From Dactylorhiza incarnata (lineage: Eukaryota; Streptophyta; Magnoliopsida; Asparagales; Orchidaceae), in contig JAWHQI010000165.1 in the NCBI GenBank assembly GCA_033032865.1, positions 3,855,001 to 3,919,000 of the forward strand: a stretch of 64,000 nucleotides of DNA, in the 5' to 3' direction. Both the position numbers and the translations under genes were made by a program. The notes below the pieces were generated by a model that worked only from the letters and a program-made list of their open reading frames with translations, was not told the DNA's origin and did no database searches. Positions 1 through 10,625 of this stretch are shown here, piece after piece (positions within the stretch are counted from its first letter, which is position 1; every line of letters begins with the position of its first letter).

Positions 1-1249
1 ACTGAAGCTATGACCGATCAAATTCCAGATGTGGCCCCGCCACAGACCATGGCATACTATGCCAGGCCGAATTTGGAAGATCCCGGATAGAGTATTACAC
101 GCCCAACAATGGATAATAATAATTTTGAAATAAAATCTAGCATCATTCAAATGGTACAACAGTCAGTCCAATTTGACGATTTACCGGATGAGGACCCGAA
201 TTTACATCTTTCTAGTTTTTTGGAAATATGTGATACCTTTAAAATTAGTGGCGTTACTGACGACGCTATTCATTTATGCTTATTTCCATTTTCACTGTGG
301 ACAAAGGCCAAGGCGTGGTTAAGTTCTCTCCCAAGAGGATCCATAACCATGTGGGCACAATTGACGAAAAATTTCTCACAAAATATTTTCCCCCATCTAA
401 AACTGCTACACTACGCAAAGATATCACCTCCTTCATTCAATTCGATTCTGAGTCTCTCTACGAGACTTCAGAGCGTTTTAACGATTTCTTGCATAGGTGT
501 CCTCGTCACGCGCTTCAGTACTAGCCGCAGGTCCAGACGTTTTATAATGGTTTGAATTTCTCAACGCGACAGATGATCGATGCAGCCGCCGGGGGAAGGT
601 TAAACAACAAAACCCCGAAGGCCGCTCAAGCTCTGTTCGAAGAAATGGCCATGAACGCCTATCAATGGAATGCGCCTAGATCACACCCTACTAAACCAAC
701 TGGGATATATGAAGTGGATGCCACTTCTCACTTAGCCTCTCAAGTCGAAAGGTTAAGTAAGCAAGTGGAAGAGATGACTGCTTCCTCCTCCACTCCCGGT
801 TGGCTTAATAATAATACTAATTTTGTCGAAGAAACTGTAGATTACCTAGGTAACCCAGTTAGGCCCCCTTCAACCCTAATAATAATCCGCATAGTAATAA
901 TTATAATCCGGGTTGGAGGAACAACCCAAATTTTTCTTGGAGCAATCCTAATAATGCTCAGAGGCCCCCAATTGTGAATCCGCAAGGATTTCCGAACGGA
1001 TTCCAACCTCCACCTCCAAAACCTTCTCCTCTCGAAGATATTTTTGCTATATACGTCGCGTCCACCGAGTCAAATATCCGGAATATTACTGGATCGATTA
1101 AAAACTTGGAAAATCAGGTTGGACAACTAGCCAAGATGGTCTCCGAGCGGCCATATGGAGCTCTACCAGGGAACACGGAGCCGAACCCCCGAGAAACTGC
1201 CAATGCCATAAATATTCGCAGTGACAAGGAGGTAACCTCCCCAAAATAG
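1..1249 (+). pseudogene. gag: Retrotransposon Gag, Athila type, broken
   Basis: Gag builds the virus-like particle of the element. The reading frame enters from outside the window and has an in-frame TAG at 88-90. From 109 the Athila Gag core is clear: an EDPNLHLSSFLEICDTFK-like block, then VTDDAIHLCLFPFSL and KAKAWLSSLP. The frame shifts near 375-390: the downstream core (TKYFPPSKTATLRKDI, residues of the 276-524 frame) lies in another frame, and a third frame resumes at 552 (RQMIDAAAGG and LFEEMAMNAYQWN). The C-terminal region (974-1249) is rich in proline and asparagine and holds a predicted helix, NLENQVGQLAKMVSERPYG. I find no intact CCHC knuckle. Assignment rests on family recognition; the breaks are seen directly. 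Confidence 0.85.
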
Positions 1250-1476
1250 GTCGAGCCTAAGGTACATGTTTCGACACTGACACCTACACCCTCTCCTTCG
1301 ATAGATAAATCACCGAGTCTTCCGATTGTGCCGAACGTTTCTTGCTCGCCTCTTCCTTATCCTTCACAATTATATAATGAGCGGAAGGATGAGCAATATA
1401 GAAAATTCTTATAAATTTTTAAACATATTATAATAAACGTTCCCTTCTGCGAGGCACTCTCCCAAATGCAAAAAAT

Positions 1477-2028
1477 ATGCGAAATATCTTAAAGAGTTAC
1501 TTTCTGACAAAAAGAAACTCGACGATGTTTCACGCATTTCCCTTAACGCGGACTGCTCGGCTGTTCCTTAACAAATTGCTGCCAAAATTGAAAGACCCAG
1601 GACAGTTCTCCATCCTGTGCCTCTTCGGCAATATGTTATTGAAGTATGCTCTAGCATACTTGGGCGACATCATCAATTTGATGCCTTTTTCTCTTTTTAA
1701 ACAGCTCGACTTGGGCGTCCCAAGCCCGATAAAGATGAGTATCCAGCTTATGGATAACTCGGTAAAGTACCCAATAGGGGTAGTAGAGGATGTTTTGGTC
1801 CAGGTAGACAAGTTTATCTTCCCGGTAGATTTCGTCATCTTGGACATTGAGGAGGACGATGAGGTACCTATCATCCTCGGTCGCCCCTTCCTCGCCACCT
1901 CCTGTGCGCTAATTGATGTCAGTAATGGTCTACTCCTCCTCTGGGTCGGAGACAATGAAGTTACTCTGCACGTTAATCCGTCACTACATCACTCCCTATC
2001 AATCGATGATCCCGGTTCTTTAGTTTAG
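1477..2028 (+). pseudogene. pro: Retropepsin-like protease domain, Athila type, active-site Asp lost
   Basis: This region matches the Athila protease fold: INLMPFSLFKQLDLG after the active-site loop, then VLVQVDKFIFPVDFVILD and the flap/psi-loop block VPIILGRPFLATSCALIDV. In the family, the catalytic aspartate lies four residues before the INLMP block, in a D-L-G-A/S loop. Here the loop reads A-Y-L-G-D, so tyrosine occupies the aspartate position and the enzyme should be inactive. Upstream (1250-1476) the frame is interrupted. The ORF ends at 2028 and is not followed by an RT, unlike a full Athila element. The domain call is secure from the ILGRPFLAT and INLMP blocks. Confidence 0.8.
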
Positions 2029-3413
2029 TCAAGCTACGCGACTGTAAACCAAGCGCTTGTGGGAGGCACCCCATATTTATCTAATATTTTATGGTGTTTT
2101 GTTCTTGTATAGATTTTTGCAGGGTTCCTTACGGCCTTGCTAGCTTTAATTCAAGGAAGCCTTTTTGCTCCCTCTTTCCTTTTGTCCATACTGCACTTTT
2201 ATTTTCTCTTCTTCATACTTACATTACAACATTGGGGACAATGTTGAGTTGTAAGTATGGGGGTGTTTTACCGTTTTTTATTTAAACAAACAAAAATTTT
2301 CAAAAAATATTTTATTTCAAAATTACCAAGACTTAGAAAATCCAAAAAACCAAAAGAAAATTAGAGTTTCCCCTATTTTATTCTGCATTTCATTTTGTTT
2401 ACCTTTGTCAAGATAAATTTAAAAAAAGGTCCAAAAAAAATTTAGAGTTTCCCCTGTTTTATTTTGCATTTCATTTTGTTTACCTTTGTAAATATAAACT
2501 TAAAGAAAACTCCCAAAAAATTTCAAAAATGCAAAAATCCAAAAAAGTAATGAAACAAAACTACCAAAAAAAAATTTTCAACAATTCAAAAATCCAAAAA
2601 AATAATAAAACCCTACTTTACTTTTATTCTTAAAAGCATTTAATTTCGAGAATATCTGTTTGTGGCTTTTCATAATCGCTAGTTTTACTATTTATTTGTT
2701 TATCTAAGATCGATATATTTAAACATTTGGGGTTAAGTTTTAAAGAATATCTTGTGTTTTTAATTTAAATAGAGGCTTTATTTTCAAGCACTACTTCCAC
2801 TAATTAAATATAGAGGCATGTGTATTATGTTGGCAAAACAACTTTAGACTGCAATTATCCCTACTTTATGTCTTTAGGAATCTAGGAATATTCAAATTAC
2901 TAAGGTTGCTCTCAAACCTTTTTTTATTATTCTAGAATTTCTCTTGAAAAACCCTTGTATACATCAATTTAGCATGGCAAATAAAAAATTAAAAGAAGAA
3001 AAAGATCTTATGTCAATGGGAATAAGAATTCTTCCGTAAACATAGGCACCCAATAAATACTTTAAATGATCTTATGTCAATGGGAATAAGATTTTGTTCC
3101 GTAAACATAAGCATTGGGTTAATAAAAACAAATGAATTAGTTTTTCCTCGTAAACCACGGGGGCACCAAAAAAGGCTAAAACGAAGGGGTGAAAGAATAA
3201 AAACCATCACCCCTAATTCAAAAAACTCTTCTTCTTTTATTGCCAAGGCTTTTTACCCATTTTCCCTTAGCCAATTTATTGTTTCTAGTTTTAATTCAAA
3301 AAATCATTTGAGAGCATAATTAGTAACTTATATTTTTCTTTCACGTTTCTTTAAACAAAAAATCTGATAATTTCGATCTAATCTCGTTTACTAGTGATTG
3401 CAATTTTCCTTGC
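2029..3413 (+). other. AT-rich non-coding 3' internal region of the Athila remnant
   Basis: No gene is visible. Just after the protease stop, TGGGAGGCACCCCA at 2060-2073 forms a short inverted repeat; a similar motif often follows the last ORF of Athila-lineage elements. A purine-rich tract, AAGTATGGGGGTG (2253-2265), resembles the PPT of the other elements but lies about 1.15 kb before the LTR start. The rest is A-rich sequence with two near-repeats around 2340-2500. Near 3000-3130 a phrase beginning TCTTATGTCAATGGGAATAA occurs twice, about 60 bp apart. The bases immediately before 3414 are not purine-rich, which makes the LTR start less certain. Confidence 0.55.
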
Positions 3414-3632
3414 TGATGAGTGGTAAAATATATGTATTTTTAGTATAGTTATTAGTATAGTTTTAATTAATATTGTGAATTTTTCTATGTAAATTAATGA
3501 ATAAATTGCTTCTTTTCATTATTTTCTTACTAACTTAGTTTTAATTTTGTTTTTGCAGATTTTGACATTTTTTATCAAGTCACGCCCGTGACAAAGGGAG
3601 TGTAATTTTAAAACGCCAACTTTTCAGCTGTC

Positions 3633-4823
3633 TGTAAAATTTTCTGGACCTTGTGAGAGCAAGCAGGAATAACAACTAGAGATACAAGCCAAACAACCAG
3701 AGACAATCTTAGGCGAACAAAACGATCTTTATTGATAGCAATACTTCAATTACAGGGCAAGACATGCTCGACGAGACATGATTTCGTCAGCACAAAACTT
3801 CAAAGAGAAAGAACAGAAACTGAAGATAACTGAGACCGCACGGTCTCTTGCCGAACTCAGCAGCTCGCCAGACCGCTGCTGCCAGACCGCAACCGTTCCC
3901 GATCTCGAAACTCCACCAAACCGCTGCACCAGACCGCTCCTTTGCCGATCTCCTGATTCCCGAACTCCAGCACCACAACTCCAAGCCGCAGACCGCCCGA
4001 ACACTTTCAGAGGAAGAGGTGATCGCTGCCGCCCACACTATCCGCAGAAGCTGCACAAGGAAGAATTCAATCAGAGACCGCTCGGTCAGATAAACACAGA
4101 CCGCAGGAACTAGGCAAACTCGGCTTACACTTGGTGTGTTCTTCTTGTTGCAACAGTGGCTCCCTATTTATAGGCGTGAGACCTGATCCAGTCACCACCC
4201 TATGAGATAGAGTCACCACCCATCAGATCGCGCGACCTTACCGGTCAACCCGCGCGATCACTGCAACCCTCCTGCTTCATTTTGGTGAGCGCCGACTTCA
4301 CTCCAGACCGCGGGAGATCGCTACTCCCTTGGTCTGAACACGACTCCACACGGAGATCGCCAGACCGCCTAGAAGTCACCCACCACCTGTGTTCGCCTGA
4401 GACCGCAAACACAGCCAGCTCGCCCTCCTGGTCTCCTCCTGAGACCGCGAACTGAGACCGCGCGACTAAGAATGACTTAGTCCGCGAACTCCTTCAGAAC
4501 CCTCTGGAAAGCCACCAGACCGGATTCAAGAGCCAACCCGTGCGGCCACGCCTTGAAGAGAACAACTTATCGCGCGGTCAGAGACAGACCGCGAGACTCT
4601 GAGGATGATCAGCCGTCATGCGGTCACAGCCAGACCGCACGATCTCCTCCTCCAGCAGCCCTTGGACCAGACCAGCGGTCAACCCTGGAAGCCGCAGCTG
4701 ACCAATAGAACAGATCGCCATTGTCAGACCGCCAGACCGTGCGGTCACGCCAGACCGCCCGGTCTCTTCCCAGACCGCCCAGGTCCAAAAGCCTCCTCCA
4801 CTTCCACTTCAATAATTTTAACA
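3633..4823 (-). repeat. 3' LTR of the copia element
   Basis: 1191 bp, ending TG/CA at both sides (plus-strand start TGTAAAATTTTC, end TTTTAACA). It differs from its partner by a 14-bp indel near 4540 (present at about 9900 in the other LTR) and a handful of substitutions. The minus-strand TATA box is at 4164-4173 (CTATTTATAG on the plus strand). The LTR is full of CAGACCGC and GCGGTCTG words, some as 6-2-6 inverted repeats such as AGACCG-CC-CGGTCT at 4752-4765. Confidence 0.95.
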
Positions 4824-7800
4824 CTCCCCCTTGAAGTGGGAAGTGGAAACTAGCCCAAGTAGCTCCCTTAGCCGTGTGAACGGCCCCTTTGCCAGCGCCT
4901 TTGTGAAGATGTCTGCGACATTGTCCGCACTCCGCACATGCTCGACCGAAAGAGATCCCTCCAGCACTTTCTCCCGTATGAAGTGATGCTCGATCTCAAT
5001 ATGCTTGGTCCTCGCGTGACAAACTGGATTGGTTACCAGTTTGAGAGCACTCTCTTTGTCACCGCGTAGCAGAGTCGGCTCCCGAACCTCTTTGTGGACG
5101 TCTCCTACCAACCTCCTAAGCCAGATGGCTTCCTGAGCTGCCAAGGCCGAAGCCTTGTATTCCGCTTCCGTGGTAGAGACTGACACGGAATCCTGCTTCT
5201 TGCTGCACCATGATATAGCCGTAGGGCCCGCCATGAAGACGAATCCAGATGTCGACTTTCGATCATCCGAATCTCCCCCGTAATCGGCATCCATGTATCC
5301 ATGCACCTCGAAGCCCGCATCCTTCCTGTATAGGAGACCCATGTCCGAGGTCGCCTTGACATACTTCAGAATGTTCTTGGCCGCTAGCAGATGAGGTACC
5401 CGTGGCTCCGCCATAAACCGACTCACCCTGCCCACTGCATATGTAATGTCCGGCCTCGTGATCGTCAGGTAGATTAAGCTCCTAACCAGAGCTCGGAACA
5501 CCAACGGATCTTGCATGATCCTTCCCTCATCCTTCCGAAGCTTCATAGCCTTCTCCAGAGGTGTGGAAGTGCACTTCCCTTCCTTCATGCCGAACCGCTC
5601 CATGATCCGCTCCGCATATCCGGCTTGGGTCACCAGCACTCCACCTTCCTTCCTCTGCACCTCAAGTCCAAGGAAATGGTGAAGCTCACCTAAGTCCTTC
5701 ATCTCGAACCTGATGGCCAGCTCGGCCCGAAGCTGTGCTATCTCCTCCTTCGAGTTCCCCGTTACGATCATATCGTCAACGTATAGCAGCACGATGACCT
5801 GAAGCTCCCCGCTCTTCTTGACGAACAAGCTCGAGTCTGAGTCTGAAGCAACAAATCCACAGAATAGGAGATATTCTGCGATCTTCCCGTACCACGCCCT
5901 CGGCGCTTGCTTCAACCCATACAGGGCCTTCTTCAGCTTGCAGACATGCTCCGGAAAATCTTCAGACACAAAACCTGGTGGCTGGACCATGAAGATGTCC
6001 TTGTCAATCTCGCCGTACAAGAAAGCATTCTTGACGTCGAGCTGCCAAATCTCCCATCCACTGAACGCCGCCAAGGCAATGATGAACCGAACTGAAGTCA
6101 TTTTTGCCACCGGACTGAATGTCTCATCATAGTCTTCACCGTATTGCTGCGAGAACCCCCGAGCTACAAGACGAGCCTTGTAACGCTCGATACTGCCGTC
6201 AGCTTTCTTCTTCAGCTTGTAGACCCACTTGCATGTCACAGGAGCGATGCCCTTAGGCTTGGGCACAAGAGACCAGGTCTCATTCTTCTCGAGAGCTGCC
6301 ATCTCTTCTTGCATCGCAACATCCCACTCCTTCACGCCTTGGGCCTTCTCAAAGCTCGACGGCTCCCTCTCATCCAAGGGAACAGCAAAGAAACATGAGA
6401 CAAAGCTCACTGCGTTTCCTCCTGTATAGCGATCAGGGGCAATGATAGATCGCTTCGATCTCCTCAGCTCCTTCCCCTGAACCGCTTCATCTCCAGCTGC
6501 TTCTTCCCTAGCTCCCCTTCCAGACGTGCTAGGAGCATTGCTCCCCCTGCTCCCAGAACCAGAAGCCCCCGTCTCGGAACTAGAAGGAGATGGACCACCT
6601 GGTGACACAGGTAGCTCCACTTGAAGATTTTCCACAGCTTTCTCTGGCAACTCCACCCTGCTCTCTGGTAACTCCACATCAGAAGACCCCTTGTAAGATG
6701 TCACCTCATCGAACACGACGTCGCGAGATACAACAAATCTCCGCGTCTCTGGGTCCATGCACTTCCACCCTTTCTTCCGCTCATCGTATCCCACGAAGAC
6801 TAGCTTCCTTGCTTTCGCATCTAGCTTCGTCCGAAGAGCATCTGGAACATGCACGTAGCAGGTGGAACCAAACACCCTAAGGTGTGGCACACTTGGCTTC
6901 TCCTTGAACATCATCTCATGTGGAGTTAGCATGTTGATGGGGCTTAGAGGCATCCTGTTGATGACGTAGGCAGCACAAGACATTCCCTCCGCCCAGAAGG
7001 ACTTTGGGATACTTTTGGCATGCAGCCAACACTTGCAGGTCTCCGTCAGATGACGGATCTTCCGTTCTGCAACTCCGTTCTGTTGTGGAGTATGAGCACA
7101 AGTGAGCTCTCTCCGGATGCCCGCCTTCCTGCAAAAAGTAGAGAACTCACTGGAGGTGAACTCCCCTCCGTTGTCAGTCCTCAGCTTCTTCACCCGCAGT
7201 CCCAGCCGACCTTCCACGAGCTCCTTGAACTCCACAAACTTGGCAAACGCCTCCGCCTTCTCCTTCAGGAAATATACCCAGACATATCTGGTGTAATCAT
7301 CGATCAACACCAGCATATACCTGCTGCCTCCGAGGCTTGGGGTAACAGTAGGTCCCATCAAGTCACCGTGGATGCACTCCAACGGCACACTACTCCTTGT
7401 CTGCGACTTGTCAAACGGTAGTCGATGTGACTTGCCGAACTGACATCCAGCGCAAACATGACCTTCTCCGTAGGAAGATAGACTTGGCAGGCCCTTGACC
7501 AGACCTCTCACGGCCATAGCTTTCAGCTTGTCCATCCCTACATGCCCCAACCTCTCATGCCATATCACGGCACCATCATTCGTCTTCATCTTGTCAACGT
7601 AGGAACTTGTCGACAAAACGAACAAGTCCTTCGCCCTTCTCCCGACATGGACGACCTCGGCCTTCACGGCCTCTACATTTCGCAGAAATTTCACTTCTGT
7701 CGGGCCGAACAGAACGTGATACCCAGCGTCAACAGCGTTGGTCACGGAGAAGAGGTTTTTCTTCATTCCGGGCACATGATAGACACTCTTCAAGGTAAGT

Positions 7801-8899
7801 GGCCCTCTATCACTGCCCAAAGAAACAACCCCCACCTTCTCAACTGTATGCACAGTATTATCTGCAGTAATAATAGCATTGTTACCTGTGTACGGCTCTG
7901 CTGAAGAAAGCTTCGACTCGTCCCCGGTGAGGTGATGACCACACCCCGAGTCCACGATCCAGTCCTCCTGATAGTTGATAGGAGCCGAGGCTCCAATAGA
8001 AGCCGAGAAGGCTCCTCCCCATCCTCCATCAAAGTGCCTGGCTGGTGCTTCCTCCTTCTCAGCAGCATGCCCTGGCTGAGTATTCAGCCTGCAGTCCTTC
8101 CTAAAGTGCCCAACCTTTCCGCACTTGAAGCATTTGAGACCTTCCTTTTTCTTCTTCCCGTCAGCCTTGGGAGCATACCCCCTTTCATGCTGCCCAGAAG
8201 TTGAAGGCCCATGGCCTTCCGTGGTCTTCTTCTTCTTCTCCCACTTCTTCTTCCCTGAGAAGAGAACCTCGCCATCTCCCCCAGTCACTGACACCCCCGC
8301 CATCTGCCTTGCCAGACTTTCCTGCGACGCTAGCAGATTCTCCAGCTCTAGCAGAGACGGCTGATTTGCCCATCCCTGTACCGACGTCACAAAGGCCACA
8401 TATTCCTTCCGCAAGCCGCGGATGATGTGCCTCTTCAGCTTCGCCTCAGAAATTGGCTCATCAGGATCCAGTGCTGATATCTCAGCGCAGAGATTCTTCA
8501 TCTTCAAAAAGAAGTTCGAGATAGAGAGATCACCTTGAGCTGACCTCGCCAACTCATTCTCTAAGAATTGTAGTCTTGCTATATTCTTTTTGTTAAACAG
8601 CCCATCCAGGGCTCTCCAGATCTCAGCAGCTGATCCACACCCCAAGATGTGATCAAAGAGATCAGGTGAAATGGCACGCTTCAAGGTGAACTCGGCCTTG
8701 GCGTTGGTCTTCCTCCATGCCCTCACGGCCGGTCCATTATCACCTCCTTCTACTTCCTTCACCTCTTCCGTTTCATCTCCTCCTACCACCTCCCAGAGGT
8801 CCTCACCAGAAGATAGCTCTGCATACACGACTTCCACTTCTTGAAGTTAGTCGATGTAAGCATCTCAATACCAAGACCTCTTGCAAAACCACCTTCCAT
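4818..8899 (-). CDS. gag-pol: Copia Gag-Pol polyprotein (one early frameshift)
   Basis: One 1339-residue open frame (8837 to 4818) holds, in order: Gag core (UBN2-like, FDHILGCGSAAEIW through FVTSVQGWANQPS); CCHC knuckle C-F-K-C-GKVG-H-FRKD-C (residues about 236-249); protease with DSG at about 296; integrase with an HHCC finger (WHERLGH, CAGCQFGK) and catalytic blocks HGDLMGP, RTDNGGEF and QQNGVAERK; RT with YVDD near residue 1010; and RNase H with DADYGGD and STTEAEY. The frame has no ATG at its upstream end. A plausible start, ATG at 8899, lies in another frame and encodes the expected N-terminal FKKW motif. The two frames meet near 8805-8812, so a one-base deletion there breaks Gag. The stop codon TAA (4820-4818) lies inside the 3' LTR, whose first six bases are TGTTAA. 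Otherwise length and motifs fit an autonomous copia element. Confidence 0.93.
4824..4832 (-). other. Polypurine tract of the copia element
   Basis: Minus-strand reading AAGGGGGAG directly abuts the 3' LTR, the position required for plus-strand priming. The tract also encodes the last residues of the polyprotein (K-G-E). Confidence 0.85.
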
Positions 8900-8976
8900 T
8901 GCTCTTCCTCTGGTCCCTTCTTCACAAAGGCGATGGCTACTCTAAGTTATTCACTGCTCTTTCAACTCCAACCTCC

Positions 8977-8987
8977 CTCTGATACCA
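8977..8987 (-). other. Primer binding site, initiator tRNA-Met
   Basis: The minus strand reads TGGTATCAGAG immediately after the 5' LTR, the standard copia primer site complementary to the 3' end of initiator tRNA-Met. Confidence 0.92.
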
Positions 8988-10192
8988 TGTGAAATTTTCC
9001 GGACCTTGTGAGAGCAAGCAGGAATAACAACTAGAGATACAAGCCAAACAACCAGAGACAATCTTAGGCGAACAAAACGATCTTTATTGATAGCAATACT
9101 TCAATTACAGGGCAAGACATGCTCGACGAGACATGATTTCGTCAGCACAAAACTTCAAAGAGAAAGAACAGAAACTGAAGATAACTGAGACCGCACGGTC
9201 TCTTGCCGAACTCAGCAGCTCGCCAGACCGCTGCTGCCAGACCGCAACCGTTCCCGATCTCGAAACTCCACCAAACCGCTGCACCAGACCGCTCCTTTGC
9301 CGATCTCCTGATTCCCGAACTCCAGCACCACAACTCCAAGCCGCAGACCGCCCGAACACTTTCAGAGGAAGAGGTGATCGCTGCCGCCCACACTATCCGC
9401 AGAAGCTGCACAAGGAAGAATTCAATCAGAGACCGCTCGGTCAGATAAACACAGACCGCAGGAACTAGGCAAACTCGGCTTACACTTGGTGTGTTCTTCT
9501 TGTTGCAACAGTGGCTCCCTATTTATAGGCGTGAGACCTGATCCAGTCACCACCCTATGAGATAGAGTCACCACCCATCAGATCGCGCGACCTTACCGGT
9601 CAACCCGCGCGATCACTGCAACCCTCCTGCTTCATTTTGGTGAGCGCCGACTTCACTCCAGACCGCGGGAGATCGCTACTCCCTTGGTCTGAACACGACT
9701 CCACACGGAGATCGCCAGACCGCCTAGAAGTCACCCACCACCTGTGTTCGCCTGAGACCGCAAACACAGCCAGCTCGCCCTCCTGGTCTCCTCCTGAGAC
9801 CGCGAACTGAGACCGCGCGACTAAGAATGACTTAGTCCGCGAACTCCTTCAGAACCCTCTGGAAAGCCACCAGACCGGATTCAAGAGCCAACCCGTGCGG
9901 TCACGCCAGACCGGCACGTCCTTGAAGAGAACAACTTATCGCGCGGTCAGAGACAGACCGCGAGACTCTGAGGATGATCAGCCGTCATGCGGTCACAGCC
10001 AGACCGCACGATCTCCTCCTCCAGCAGCCCTTGGACCAGACCAGCGGTCAACCCTGGAAGCCGCAGCTGACCAATAGAACAGATCGCCATTGTCAGACCG
10101 CCAGACTGTGCGGTCACGCCAGACCGCCCGGTCCCTTCCCAGACCGCCCAGGTCCAAAAGCCTCCTCCACTTCCACTTCAATAATTTTAACA
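8988..10192 (-). repeat. 5' LTR of the copia element
   Basis: 1205 bp, partner of 3633-4823, with TATA at 9519-9528 (minus strand). The extra 14 bp relative to the partner lies near 9900, within a GCGGTCACGCCAGACCGG stretch built from the LTR's own short motif. The gain or loss is therefore probably slippage between motif copies. Confidence 0.95.
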
Positions 10193-10224
10193 CTGTCGGC
10201 CAAATCCAGACCAAATTCTGACGA

Positions 10225-10625
10225 ATCGACCAAGTCACGCCCGTGACATTACGGGTCATGCCTGTGAACTGCTCGTCTCAACGGATAATTGTGCCGTCCC
10301 AGCGTCTCGATGGATTTTCACCAAGTCACGCCCGTGATCCAGCAAAGTCACGCCCGTGTACCACCAGCGCGTCACGCCCTAAAGTCGCGCCCATGTTGCT
10401 GACGTCTGCCGCCCAATGTCATGCCCCAGGGTCACGCCCGCGACCACGAGTCACGCCTGTGATAATCCAAACCACGCCCATGTACAGCCTTATTATGATC
10501 GCGGATCCTTCAAGAAGGCAGCCGTTAAGCCGGATCAAATGTTACGCCCCATGGGCACGCCCGTGACCAGAAGATATGCCTGTGACCCAGGGGCATGTAA
10601 AAATAAAATTTTGGCTATAAATAGA
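10225..10625 (+). promoter_or_regulatory. Array of GTCACGCCCGTGAC motifs plus TATA box in LTR A
   Basis: Upstream of the TATA box CTATAAATAG (10616-10625) lie about ten exact or one-off copies of GTCACGCCCGTGAC (for example 10234-10247). The motif is a perfect inverted repeat: 6-base arms GTCACG and CGTGAC around CC. Spacing is irregular (roughly 15-60 bp), as expected of protein-binding sites rather than a satellite. One copy also lies upstream at about 3580, before the copia insertion. LTR B has the same array at 12700-13100 with CTATAAACA at 13126-13134. Confidence 0.7.

Larger units (their letters stand above)
3633..10192 (-). mobile_element. Ty1/copia LTR retrotransposon, nearly complete
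   Basis: The element is bounded by two near-identical LTRs (1191 and 1205 bp) and flanked by a perfect 5-bp target duplication, CTGTC (3628-3632 and 10193-10197). In the element's orientation it reads 5' LTR (8988-10192), tRNA-iMet primer site, a single gag-pol frame, purine tract GGGGGAG, 3' LTR (3633-4823). All domains of an autonomous copia element are present in copia order (PR-INT-RT-RH). One frameshift near the start of gag is the only break I see in the coding region. The few LTR differences indicate recent insertion into Athila LTR A. Confidence 0.95.

Noticed and set aside
2253..2265. AAGTATGGGGGTG as the PPT with the Athila LTR starting at about 2264
   Set aside because: LTR B begins with sequence matching 3414, not 2264, and the GSETG elements also have an internal purine tract over 1 kb before the LTR; kept as an internal tract.
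3750..4113. Short ORFs (84-111 residues) at 3750-4113 and their exact copies at 9105-9468
   Set aside because: They lie in the two LTRs of the copia element and are identical because the LTRs are; several overlap on both strands.
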